From Alicyclobacillus kakegawensis NBRC 103104 (GTDB lineage: Bacteria; Bacillota; Bacilli; Alicyclobacillales; Alicyclobacillaceae): a stretch of DNA of 64,000 nt. Shown here in pieces: positions 43,540-51,408 of this stretch. The notes under the pieces are model-generated. The model had not been told where the DNA came from. It made no database searches and saw only the letters and a program-made list of their open reading frames with translations. Both the position numbers and the translations under genes were made by a program. The number at the start of each line of letters is the position of its first letter. The stretch's first letter is position 1. The DNA lies in NCBI RefSeq assembly GCF_001552655.1, contig NZ_BCRP01000012.1, positions 31,857 through 95,856 of the forward strand. Reading direction: 5' to 3'.

Positions 43540-45083
43540 TGGCCAGGTGGCGCGGCTTTGCGGCGGATTTGGGGGCGAGCAACGGGCGCACAGTGCTGGG
43601 GGAGTTTGACGGACGAGTGCTCTTGCTGAAGGAATTGACCCGCTTTCCCAATCAGCCAGCCACATTGGGCGATACGGTGTATTGGGATTTTCCCCGGCTG
43701 TTCCACGAGGTGTGGGTTGGTCTGTTGGCGGCTCGACAGCAGGGTGGGATTGACAGCCTCGGTATCGATACTTGGGCGGTAGACTTTGGCTTAATTGATG
43801 GTCACGGGGAATTGGTCGCGAATCCCCGGCACTATCGAAACCCACAGTTCGTAGCGGCCATGACACAGGTGTTGGCTTCTATCTCCAAGCATGATTTGTT
43901 TCGGCGGACGGGCATTCAAATCCTGCCCATCAATACCATTTTTCAACTCGCTTACTTGCGTACCGAGCGTCCGCAGCTGTTGGACTGCGCGCGGCATGCG
44001 GTGCTGTTGCCCGATCTTTTCACGTTTTATCTGACGGGCGAGCTGGTGAGCGAGTTCACCGATGCCACCACAACGCAGCTGCTGCGTCAGGGCACGTTGG
44101 ATTGGGACGGCGATTTGCTTGCCGCGCTCGGGATTCCGTCGGATCTGCTGCCGCCCGTGGTACCGCCGCTGCACCGGCTCGGGAGCCTGCGTCCCCGCTT
44201 GCAGGCGCAACTGGGAGCCGGTCGCGTCGATGTCGTGAATGTGGCGGAACACGACACCGCCTCCGCCATTCTCGCGTTGCCGTCAGGCGCGCGCAAAGTG
44301 GCCTACATCTCTAGCGGTACGTGGTCGCTGGTCGGCACACTCGTCCCGCGGCCGCTCATTACAGAGGTGACCGAGCAGTTTAACTTCACCAACGAAGGCG
44401 GTGTCGGCAACTACCGACTGCTAAAAAATGTAATGGGTTTGTGGTTGTTACAGGAAGTGCGCCGTCTTTGGACGCGTCAAGGCCGCGATGTGTCGTTTGC
44501 CGATATGGTGGCCATGGCCGAGCGGGCCGCTCCAATGGCCTGCGTGATCGATCCGGACGCGGAGGTCTTCCTGGCGCCGGACGATATGGTCCAGGCGATA
44601 CAGGCTTTCGCGGCGCGAACGGGTCAACACATGCCTGAGGACGACGCAGCGGTGGTGCGCTGTATCCTCGAGAGCCTGGCGCTCAAGTACCGCTGGGTGC
44701 TGGAACGTCTGGAAGAGGCGACACAGAGCCGGTTCGATGCGATTCACGTGGTGGGGGGCGGGGTGAACAACACCGCCTTGTGCCAGTGGACGGCTGATGC
44801 TACAGGCAAGCCGGTGGTGGCGGGACCGGCCGAGGCGACCGTGGTCGGGAATCTGTGTGCGCAGTTGATTGCGCAAGGGGAGTTGAGCGGGGTGGACGAG
44901 ATCCCGGCGCTCATCGGCCGCTCGTTTGCCCAGACGACATACACGCCGCGCCCAGACGATGGGCGCTGGGCGTTCGGTTATGAGCGGCTCGTTGCGCTCA
45001 TGGAACAGACAGAGCCCATGCCGGCCGACGCCCGTACGGGCGGATCGGGGCAAGGGCGACAGGTGAAAGGAGATACGTGTTGA
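43539..45083 (+). CDS. rhaB: Rhamnulokinase
   Basis: 514 residues from ATG 43539, overlapping the rhaI stop. A FGGY-family kinase phosphorylating L-rhamnulose to L-rhamnulose-1-phosphate with ATP. Motifs are AADLGASNGRTVLG at the N-terminus, GIDTWAVDFGLID with catalytic Asp, YISSGTWSLVGT, TNEGGVGN and HVVGGGVNNTALCQ with the adenosine-binding glycines. The last 20 residues form a low-complexity tail. It overlaps the next gene by TGATG, so the three enzymes are translated together. Confidence 0.95.
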   Translation: MARWRGFAADLGASNGRTVLGEFDGRVLLLKELTRFPNQPATLGDTVYWDFPRLFHEVWVGLLAARQQGGIDSLGIDTWAVDFGLIDGHGELVANPRHYRNPQFVAAMTQVLASISKHDLFRRTGIQILPINTIFQLAYLRTERPQLLDCARHAVLLPDLFTFYLTGELVSEFTDATTTQLLRQGTLDWDGDLLAALGIPSDLLPPVVPPLHRLGSLRPRLQAQLGAGRVDVVNVAEHDTASAILALPSGARKVAYISSGTWSLVGTLVPRPLITEVTEQFNFTNEGGVGNYRLLKNVMGLWLLQEVRRLWTRQGRDVSFADMVAMAERAAPMACVIDPDAEVFLAPDDMVQAIQAFAARTGQHMPEDDAAVVRCILESLALKYRWVLERLEEATQSRFDAIHVVGGGVNNTALCQWTADATGKPVVAGPAEATVVGNLCAQLIAQGELSGVDEIPALIGRSFAQTTYTPRPDDGRWAFGYERLVALMEQTEPMPADARTGGSGQGRQVKGDTC

Positions 45084-47128
45084 TGACGGCAACCGTTGTT
45101 CAGACTTCTTTGCGGCAACTGGTGGTTCGCTCAAACCGGTTGGGCTCCGACCGGTCCGTGTGCAACTGGGGCGGCGGGAACACATCGATGAAGACGGTGA
45201 TGACCGACTTTCGGGGTCGTCAGGTCAAGGTGCTTTGGGTCAAGGGGAGTGGCTCCGACTTGGCCGACGCGACTGAGAAAAACTTTACGGCGTTGCGTTT
45301 GGATGACATCATGCCGTTGCTTGAGCGGGATGAGTTAAGTGACGAGGAGATGGTGGAGTACCTCGCTCACTGCATGCTGGACGCGCGCCACCCGCGGTCT
45401 TCCATTGAGACACTCCTGCACGCGTTTCTCCCGTTCCCGCATATTGACCACACGCATCCGGACAGCATCATCTCCCTTTGCTGCGCCGACAATGGCCGCC
45501 AGTTGGCCGAGGAGTTGTTCGGCCAGCGAATGGTCTGGGTGCCGTATGTGCGTCCGGGCTTTCAATTGTCGAAGATGATTGCCGAAGCGGTGGCGGCGAA
45601 TCCGGCGTGTGAATTGGTCTTGATGGAGAAACACGGCCTCATCACGTGGGGGGACACCTCGGACGCCTGCTACGAAAACACCCTGCGGGTGATTCAGGAG
45701 GCGGCCGATTACATTGCCGCCCGGATGAACCCGCAAACCGTGTTCGGCGGCTCTAGGCATCCGTCCCTCCCGAGCGAACAGCGTCGGCAAGTCGCCGCGG
45801 CGGTGCTGCCTGTCATCCGCGGCCTGGTGTCGCAAAAGCAGCGGGCGATTCTCACCTACGACGATAGCGACGATTTGCTCCAGTTCGTTAACAGCCAGGA
45901 TGCTCCAGAACTTTCGCAGGTGGGGGCCGCCTGCCCGGATCACCTTGTCCATACGAAGCGGGTCCCGCTGTATGTCGACTGGCAGCCGGAGAGTGGGGAT
46001 GTGGAGCAGCTGGTCGAGCGTCTGCGGGTCGGAATGGAGCGGTATGCAGCCGAGTACAGCGAGTATTTCCGGCGACATACAGATGGTAACCAGTCTATGG
46101 CCGATCCGTACCCGCGCGTGATTCTCATTCCCGGGCTCGGGGTCATCGGCACGGGTAAGACGAAGAAAATGGCCAATATCGCGGTGGATCTTTACCGGCG
46201 GGCGGTGGCGGTGATGAAAGGGGCGAGCACGCTCGGGCGGTTTGTGTCCCTGGATGAGCGGGAGTCGTTCCGCGTGGAGTATTGGCCGCTTGAACTCTAC
46301 AAACTATCGCTCGCCCCGCCGGAGAAAGAGTTGTCGCGGCAGGTGGCGTTTGTCACCGGCGGTGCGGGAGGCATCGGCAGCGCGACCGCCGAGCGGCTGG
46401 CGGCCGCCGGCGCGCACGTGGTCATCGCGGATATCAACACGGAGCGCGCGCAGCAGGTGGCGGGGGAACTGGCGGATCGCTTTGGTGAAGGGACAGTCAC
46501 CTCGGTGTACCTGGACGTGACCAGGGAGGAATCGGTCGAGGAGGCCCTGCGGGCGACAATCCTGGCGTACGGCGGCCTGGACCTGCTCGTGTCGAACGCG
46601 GGCCTGGCCAGTTCCGCGGCGGTCACGGAGACCACGCTGGACGAATGGAACCGTAACCTGGCCGTGCTGGGGACCGGGTACTTCCTGACCTCGCGGGCGG
46701 CGTTCGCCACTTTGCTGCGGCAAGGCATTGGCGGCAGCATCGTGTTTGTCGCGTCCAAAAACTCGGTGTACGCGGGCAAGGACGCGGCGGCGTACAGCAG
46801 CGCCAAGGCCCTGGAGGTCCATTTGGCGCGCTGTTTGGCGGTCGAGGGCGGCCCGTACGGTATCCGCGTCAATTCGGTGCTGCCGGACGCGGTCCTGCAG
46901 GGATCGCAGATCTGGAACTCCAGCTGGCGTGAGGAACGGGCCGCCGCCTACGGGATTTCCCCGGACGAACTGGAAGAGTATTATAAAAATCGGACCCTCC
47001 TCCATGTCAACGTGGTGCCGGAAGACATTGCTGAAGCTGTTTTGTTCCTGGCGTCCGACAGGGCGGCTAAGACGACGGGATGCATGTTGACCGTGGACGG
47101 AGGCGTGGCCGCCGCGTTTACGAGGTAG
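45083..47128 (+). CDS. Bifunctional rhamnulose-1-phosphate aldolase / short-chain lactaldehyde dehydrogenase
   Basis: 681 residues from ATG 45083 after aaaggaga. Residues about 1-400 form a class II aldolase/adducin domain with zinc histidines in FPHIDHTHPD and later MEKHGLITWGD. Residues about 420-681 form a short-chain dehydrogenase with VTGGAGGIGSAT (NAD site), a VASKNS serine and the AYSSAK Tyr-Lys pair. The aldolase gives dihydroxyacetone phosphate and L-lactaldehyde; the dehydrogenase oxidises lactaldehyde to L-lactate. This fusion (RhaEW or YuxG type) is known in Bacillus. LutABC could then burn the lactate. Confidence 0.95.
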   Translation: MTATVVQTSLRQLVVRSNRLGSDRSVCNWGGGNTSMKTVMTDFRGRQVKVLWVKGSGSDLADATEKNFTALRLDDIMPLLERDELSDEEMVEYLAHCMLDARHPRSSIETLLHAFLPFPHIDHTHPDSIISLCCADNGRQLAEELFGQRMVWVPYVRPGFQLSKMIAEAVAANPACELVLMEKHGLITWGDTSDACYENTLRVIQEAADYIAARMNPQTVFGGSRHPSLPSEQRRQVAAAVLPVIRGLVSQKQRAILTYDDSDDLLQFVNSQDAPELSQVGAACPDHLVHTKRVPLYVDWQPESGDVEQLVERLRVGMERYAAEYSEYFRRHTDGNQSMADPYPRVILIPGLGVIGTGKTKKMANIAVDLYRRAVAVMKGASTLGRFVSLDERESFRVEYWPLELYKLSLAPPEKELSRQVAFVTGGAGGIGSATAERLAAAGAHVVIADINTERAQQVAGELADRFGEGTVTSVYLDVTREESVEEALRATILAYGGLDLLVSNAGLASSAAVTETTLDEWNRNLAVLGTGYFLTSRAAFATLLRQGIGGSIVFVASKNSVYAGKDAAAYSSAKALEVHLARCLAVEGGPYGIRVNSVLPDAVLQGSQIWNSSWREERAAAYGISPDELEEYYKNRTLLHVNVVPEDIAEAVLFLASDRAAKTTGCMLTVDGGVAAAFTR

Positions 47129-47132
47129 TGCA

Positions 47133-47930
47133 ATGAAAACCACCTATGGTAAGTCGGTGATGAATTCGATGTTGATGGCAGACCGGCACCGCCGCATTGT
47201 GGAGCTTGTCGAGCGGGAGGGGAGTGTGCGCGTCTCTGAGCTGAGCGAACTGTTTCAGGTAACGGAGGAGACGATACGGCGCGACCTGGATAAATTGGAG
47301 TCGGAAGGCAAGGTCCTGCGCACACACGGCGGAGCGGTTCGCAACGGGGAGCCGGGGTTGGAAATCCCGGTCTCGGAGCGGGAAATTGAACGGATTGAGC
47401 AAAAGCGCGCGATTGCCGAGAAGGCGATGGAGTGGATTGAAGCGGGAGACCACATCATGCTCGACGCCAGCACGACCGCCTGGCAGATGGCGAAGATTCT
47501 TCCTGACATCCCTTTGACGGTGGTGACCAATTCGGTCAAGGTGGTCATGGAACTGGCCGGCAAGGACAACATCCAGGTCATCTCGGTGGGGGGAAACCTG
47601 GCTGCCCGGTCGCTCTCCTTTGTCGGTCCGCTGGCGGAGCGCTCGCTAGACAGCTACCATGTGGGCAAACTGTTCATGTCTTGCGGGGGTTGCCACCTCG
47701 AGTACGGAATCAGCGAGACCACAGAGGAGCAAGCGCGAGTCAAGGCGAAGATGATTGCCAACGCCGACGAGGTCATCCTGTTGGTGGATTCGAGCAAGTT
47801 TCAAAAGCGCGCCTTCACGAAAATCGCGCCGGTGCGGGTGGCGGACATCCTGATCACGGACGCCGAGGTCGACCCCGGCATCGTTGAACAGGTCGAGGCT
47901 CTCTCTGTGTCCGTGCACAGGGTCGAATGA
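47133..47930 (+). CDS. DeoR family regulator of the rhamnose operon
   Basis: 265 residues; ATG 47133 follows gaggtag by 4-5 bases, and in-frame ATGs at 47160, 47169 and 47175 are alternatives. The HTH is VRVSELSELFQVTEETIRRDLDKLE, followed by LRTHGGAV. The sensor domain has DASTTAWQMAK, GGNLAARSLSFVGP and VDSSKFQKRA. It is the last gene of the rhaI operon, 4 bases after the aldolase gene, fitting autogenous control. The direct repeats near 42126-42156 are its best operator candidate. This is inference from position. Confidence 0.88.
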   Translation: MKTTYGKSVMNSMLMADRHRRIVELVEREGSVRVSELSELFQVTEETIRRDLDKLESEGKVLRTHGGAVRNGEPGLEIPVSEREIERIEQKRAIAEKAMEWIEAGDHIMLDASTTAWQMAKILPDIPLTVVTNSVKVVMELAGKDNIQVISVGGNLAARSLSFVGPLAERSLDSYHVGKLFMSCGGCHLEYGISETTEEQARVKAKMIANADEVILLVDSSKFQKRAFTKIAPVRVADILITDAEVDPGIVEQVEALSVSVHRVE

Positions 47931-47942
47931 AGCGAGTCGCAA

Positions 47943-47990
47943 GGCGGATCGGCGGTTGGTTCGGACCGCATGCTCCGCCCGGTTCCTTTT
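47943..47990 (+). terminator. Terminator of the rhamnose operon
   Basis: A nested hairpin: GGCGGA (47943-47948) pairs with TCCGCC (47974-47979), and inside it GCGGT pairs with ACCGC. A T-containing stretch (ggttcctttt) follows. It begins 12 bases after the DeoR stop. Confidence 0.5.
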
Positions 47991-48009
47991 GCCCGGTTTC
48001 CATTTCGTC

Positions 48010-48038
48010 TTGTCAAAGCCCTGCGGCTCTGCTATGGT
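48010..48038 (+). promoter_or_regulatory. Promoter of the xpt riboswitch transcript
   Basis: TTGTCA (48010-48015) and TATGGT (48033-48038) with a 17-base spacer. Transcription would begin near 48045, about 18 bases before the guanine aptamer. Confidence 0.65.
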
Positions 48039-48062
48039 GGTCACATCGAACAACTGCATAGA

Positions 48063-48131
48063 GCTCGTATAATGCGGGGGATACGGCCCGGCAGTCTCTA
48101 CCAAACGACCGTAAATCGTTTGACTACGAGT
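48063..48131 (+). ncRNA. Guanine-class purine riboswitch aptamer
   Basis: All conserved parts of the xpt-type purine aptamer are visible. P1 is CTCGTA (48064-48069) with TACGAG (48125-48130). The J1/2 segment is TAAT, P2 has the GGATACGG loop, J2/3 is GTCTCTACC, and P3 is AAACGA/TCGTTT closing a CCGTAAA loop. The specificity base before P1 is C (48124), which pairs with guanine, rather than the U of adenine riboswitches. It lies upstream of xanthine phosphoribosyltransferase, the classic target. Its P1 abuts the next aptamer. Confidence 0.95.
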
Positions 48132-48359
48132 GAAAGCGCGTCTAGGGTTCCGCGCAGGGGCAGCGTGCCGACAGGGCACGCGGGGATGGCGTGCGCCCAT
48201 CAGAATGAGGCGCTTGGTGCGGCTTACTGCGTCTCCATTCGCTATGGCGTAGGTGCAACATCCCGTAGGCGGACTTGCGGTCTGGACCGAGCGACGCGCC
48301 CGCGCGGTCCATCCGCGCGGGACACCAGAGGGAGAAAAGCCCAGACGGACAGGTTTCAC
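48130..48359 (+). ncRNA. ykkC-class aptamer, PRPP type (second member of tandem riboswitch)
   Basis: ykkC-family hallmarks appear in order: CTAGGGTTCCG (48142-48152), GGTCTGGACCGAGCGACG (48279-48296), a closed hairpin 48299-48321, and GAGGGAGAAAAGCCC (48328-48342). P1 forms from GTGAAA (48130-48135) with TTTCAC (48354-48359) and GTCT with AGAC. Guanine-PRPP tandems upstream of purine genes are a described arrangement. PRPP is also an Xpt substrate, which favours PRPP over ppGpp as ligand. The 3-prime strand of P1 overlaps the terminator, so ligand binding should allow transcription. P2 carries about 120 extra nucleotides (48154-48276), unlike the short hairpin usual here. Confidence 0.8.
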
Positions 48360-48401
48360 TTGCTGGAAACGGTGGTCGAACCTGTCGGTCTGGGTTTTTT
48401 T
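48340..48401 (+). terminator. Riboswitch-controlled intrinsic terminator
   Basis: Arms 48340-48355 and 48379-48394 pair over 16 bases with one mismatch and are followed by seven T residues. The 5-prime arm shares bases with the P1 strand of the PRPP-type aptamer, so aptamer and terminator are mutually exclusive. It ends 67 bases before xpt. Confidence 0.92.
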
Positions 48402-48467
48402 GTAGTGGCTTGGCATCCCCGCAGGACGTGGCCCCCTAACTTTTTCATGCCAGGAGTGTGATGACCC

Positions 48468-49139
48468 GTGCAGTCGCTTCAGCGCCGCATCCGGGAGGAA
48501 GGACGCGTACTGTCGCCGACCGTGCTGAAGGTCGATTCATTTCTCAACCATCAGGTCGATCCCGGTCTCATTCTGGACATTGGTAAGGCTTTTGCCGCGC
48601 GGTTTGCGGGTGAACGGGTGGACAAGGTGCTGACGGTCGAGGCCAGCGGTATCCATGTCGCGATGGCGACCGCGCTGTGTCTGGCTGTCCCGTTTGTCTA
48701 CGCCAAGAAACGTCGCGCCCTCACGCAGGCGGGCGAGGCGTACTCCGTGCCGGTCGTCTCGTACACGCGCGGTGAGACGGTTCCTATCACCATCTCGAAG
48801 GCGTATCTGCGCGCGGGAGAGCGGGTGTTGATTGTTGACGACATCCTTGCGCGGGGCGGCGCAATCCTCGGTTTGTGTGAGATGGTCCGGCGCGCCGGAG
48901 CTCACCTGGTTGGGGTGGGGGTGGTCATCGAGAAAAGTTTTCAGGAGGGACGGCAGCAGTTGGACGCCCTCGGCGTACCAGTCTGCGCCCTGGTCCGCAT
49001 TCGCCGTATGGACGCGGGCAGGATTGAATTCCTGGCCGAAGAGGATACGGCGGAGCCCGCAGCGGACAAGGCCCTGGGTGGGATATCTCCTTTGCAACGC
49101 CCACAACCCTATTTCTCACAGAACGGGAGTGGCTTTTGA
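48468..49139 (+). CDS. xpt: Xanthine phosphoribosyltransferase
   Basis: 223 residues from GTG 48468 after caggag. It transfers ribose-5-phosphate from PRPP to xanthine, giving XMP for purine salvage. Recognised by IREEGRVLSPTVLKVDSFLNHQVDP, VEASGIHVA, PFVYAKKRRALT and the PRPP-binding motif VLIVDDILARGGA. The C-terminal tail is some 25 residues longer than in Bacillus. It overlaps the permease gene by one base. Expression is set by the tandem riboswitch upstream. Confidence 0.97.
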   Translation: MQSLQRRIREEGRVLSPTVLKVDSFLNHQVDPGLILDIGKAFAARFAGERVDKVLTVEASGIHVAMATALCLAVPFVYAKKRRALTQAGEAYSVPVVSYTRGETVPITISKAYLRAGERVLIVDDILARGGAILGLCEMVRRAGAHLVGVGVVIEKSFQEGRQQLDALGVPVCALVRIRRMDAGRIEFLAEEDTAEPAADKALGGISPLQRPQPYFSQNGSGF

Positions 49140-50491
49140 TGACGGTGACCGCTCAGACGCTGCGGCGCGCACAGGTGGCCACGCTCGGCCTGCAACACGT
49201 GCTGGCCATGTACGCGGGGACGGTCGTGGTGCCGCTGCTCATCGGCAGCGCCTTGAAGCTAAACTCGGCGCAGATGGCGTACCTGCTGGCCTCGGACCTG
49301 TTCACCTGCGGCATCGCCACCCTCTTGCAGGTCATCGGAACGCGCTTTGTCGGCATCCGTCTGCCGGTGGTGCTGGGCTGCACGTTCACAGCCGTCGCGC
49401 CCATCGCGGCCATCGGTCGGACGTCTGGGATGCCCGCTGTCTTCGGCGCCATCCTGGCGGCTGGCCTGATGGTCGTGTTGGTGGCGCCTGTCTTCGGCAA
49501 GGTGCTGCGCCTGTTTCCGACCGTGGTGACAGGGTCTGTCGTCACCATCATCGGTCTGTCTCTCATCCCGGTGGCCATGAACGACGCGGCCGGGGGCAGC
49601 GGCAGCTCCGACTTCGGCCGGCCGCTCAACCTCTGCCTGGCGCTCGGCACACTGCTGCTGATTTTGTTCCTTAACCGCTTCTTGACCGGTTTCGCCCGCT
49701 CCGTCTCCGTGCTCATTGGCCTCATCGCGGGCACGCTGGCGGGCTGGCTGCTTGGCATCGTCCACTTCGACGCCGTGGCCTCGGCCTCCTGGGTGAGTGT
49801 CGTGCACCCGTTCTACTTCGGAGTGCCGCGCTTCCAACCGATGGCTGTGCTGACGATGTGCGTGGTCTGCCTGGTCAGTTTAGTCGAGTCCACCGGCGTC
49901 TACTTCGCCATCAGCCGGGTCACCGGTCAATCCATCACGGAGGCGGACATCGTCAGAGGATTGCGGGCGGAGGGGCTGGCTATCCTGATTGGCGGCGTGT
50001 TCAACACCTTCCCGTATACCACCTTCTCGCAGAACGTAGGCCTGGTTTCGCTGACGCGCGTCAAGGCGCGCAGCGTCATCGTCGCCGCCGGGGTGATCCT
50101 GGTCATCCTCGGCTGTCTCCCCAAGCTGGCGGCGTTGGCGACGGTGATTCCCAGCGCCGTCCTTGGCGGTTCGATGATAGCCATGTTCGGCATGGTGGTC
50201 GCTTACGGCATGAACATCCTTTCGCACGTGGACTTTGGCCGCAATGAGAACCTGCTGGTGGTGGCCTGCAGCGTCGCGGTCGGATTGGGATCCGCTGTCG
50301 CCCCGCAGGTGTTCAGCCACCTCCCGGGATCCCTGCAGATGCTGCTGCAAAACGGGATTGTGAGCGGATCGGTCACGGCCGTGCTCCTCAACCTGTTTCT
50401 CAATCACCGCGGCGGGGCAGGGCAGATGTCCCCGCACGGGAGCCGGGAACCTCGGCCTGAACCGCGTGTCCCCCAGACGCTGGCGGAGTGA
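49139..50491 (+). CDS. pbuX: NCS2 family nucleobase permease, xanthine type
   Basis: 450 residues from ATG 49139, overlapping the xpt stop. A membrane protein with about 14 helices of the nucleobase-cation symporter 2 family. Signatures are LGLQHVLAMYAGTVVVPLLIG at the N-terminus (given in part), GCTFTAVAPI, SLVESTGVYFAI with the conserved Glu, and FSQNVGLVSLTRVKAR. Pairing with xpt makes xanthine the likely cargo; uric acid is an alternative given the hydroxylase genes nearby. Confidence 0.92.
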   Translation: MTVTAQTLRRAQVATLGLQHVLAMYAGTVVVPLLIGSALKLNSAQMAYLLASDLFTCGIATLLQVIGTRFVGIRLPVVLGCTFTAVAPIAAIGRTSGMPAVFGAILAAGLMVVLVAPVFGKVLRLFPTVVTGSVVTIIGLSLIPVAMNDAAGGSGSSDFGRPLNLCLALGTLLLILFLNRFLTGFARSVSVLIGLIAGTLAGWLLGIVHFDAVASASWVSVVHPFYFGVPRFQPMAVLTMCVVCLVSLVESTGVYFAISRVTGQSITEADIVRGLRAEGLAILIGGVFNTFPYTTFSQNVGLVSLTRVKARSVIVAAGVILVILGCLPKLAALATVIPSAVLGGSMIAMFGMVVAYGMNILSHVDFGRNENLLVVACSVAVGLGSAVAPQVFSHLPGSLQMLLQNGIVSGSVTAVLLNLFLNHRGGAGQMSPHGSREPRPEPRVPQTLAE

Positions 50492-50537
50492 GCCTAGCGT
50501 CCGCTTATAGAGGCCGCTTGGCCGTGAGCTGTGGTTG

Positions 50538-50575
50538 CGCCCGGCGCCCCGCGCGTCGGGCGGTTCTGTTTCTCT
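50538..50575 (+). terminator. Terminator after the xanthine permease gene
   Basis: CGCCCGGCG (50538-50546) pairs with CGTCGGGCG (50554-50562), with one G-T pair, around a 7-base loop, followed by gttctgtttctc. Confidence 0.6.
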
Positions 50576-50596
50576 CCCCTCACGTGAGCACGTGGC

Positions 50597-50645
50597 TTTC
50601 ATAGAAATGACGCGCTTTTTCATAGTCACATAGGATTGCGATAAT
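50597..50645 (+). promoter_or_regulatory. Candidate promoter with TTTCATAG direct repeats
   Basis: TTTCATAG occurs at 50597-50604 and 50618-50625, 21 bases apart. The second overlaps a possible -35 (TTTTCA, 50617-50622), which is 17 bases from GATAAT (50640-50645). This could be the operator and promoter of the molybdenum hydroxylase operon. Confidence 0.4.
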
Positions 50646-50844
50646 AATACCCGCGTGCTACCATCCAGATCAAAAGACACCCGTACACGGAAATGCCAGA
50701 GCGCGGGCTCGGTCAGGGCGTGACTGCGGCCGCAAGCAGGAGTGGAGATAGAGAATCAGGGGGTTCAGTCAGGACGACGCTTCTGATTCTGGACAAAACG
50801 CCAAAAAAGGAAAGGACGAACCAGGTGCGAAGGAGGAATGGCGT

Positions 50845-51408
50845 TTGGAGGGAAGCAAGTGTTCCGTCACGCTGTCGGTCAATGGGACGTCCTACACGCG
50901 GGAGGTGGAGGCGCGCCTCCTGTTGGTCCACTTCCTGCGCGACGAGTTGGGGCTGACCGGGACGCATGTCGGCTGCGACACAAGCCAGTGCGGGGCCTGC
51001 ACCGTGCTCTTGGACAGAAAGGCGGTCAAGTCGTGCACCGTGTTGGCGGTGCAGGCGGACGGGTGTGAAGTGACGACAATTGAAGGCCTCGGCCGCATTG
51101 ACAAGCTGCACCCGCTCCAGGAAGGGTTTTGGGAAAAACATGGGCTGCAGTGTGGATTTTGCACACCGGGGGTGATTATGACCGCGGCCGGGCTCCTGGA
51201 TGAAAACCCGCATCCGACCGAGGAGGAGATCCGCGAGGGGTTGGAAGGGGTCATCTGTCGCTGCACCGGTTACCAGAACATTGTCCGGGCCATTCAGTAC
51301 GCGGCCGACAGGACGCATCAGGCTGAACCTGAGCCCGTGGTCGAGGTGGCGGCCTCAGCGCCGACCGGCGCCCAAGACTCGCTGCGCCAGGAGGGGGAGG
51401 ACGCATGA
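50845..51408 (+). CDS. Molybdenum hydroxylase small subunit, 2Fe-2S (XdhS/CoxS type)
   Basis: 187 residues from a TTG at 50845, 8 bases after gaaggagg. The first 2Fe-2S cluster is in the plant ferredoxin-like domain ([15 protein letters not shown] plus a later Cys), the second in the helical domain ([10 protein letters not shown] and CRCTGY). It passes electrons between molybdopterin and FAD subunits in xanthine-dehydrogenase-family enzymes. It overlaps the large-subunit gene by ATGA. The C-terminal 25 residues are a variable tail. Confidence 0.95.
   Translation: MEGSKCSVTLSVNGTSYTREVEARLLLVHFLRDELGLTGTHVGCDTSQCGACTVLLDRKAVKSCTVLAVQADGCEVTTIEGLGRIDKLHPLQEGFWEKHGLQCGFCTPGVIMTAAGLLDENPHPTEEEIREGLEGVICRCTGYQNIVRAIQYAADRTHQAEPEPVVEVAASAPTGAQDSLRQEGEDA

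Larger units (their letters stand above)
50492..50844 (+). other. Intergenic region between purine uptake and hydroxylase operons
   Basis: No gene is seen. From left to right it holds a terminator (50538-50575), two CACGTG hexamers (50581-50594), direct repeats of TTTCATAG at 50597 and 50618, a promoter-like GATAAT at 50640, and a leader of about 195 bases ending in the SD gaaggagg at 50829-50836. Confidence 0.5.

Noticed and set aside
48130..48359. ppGpp or guanidine as ligand of the ykkC-class aptamer
   Set aside because: ppGpp versions usually precede amino-acid genes and guanidine versions precede carboxylase or exporter genes; the tandem guanine aptamer and a PRPP-using enzyme favour PRPP. 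Not fully excluded without a model search.
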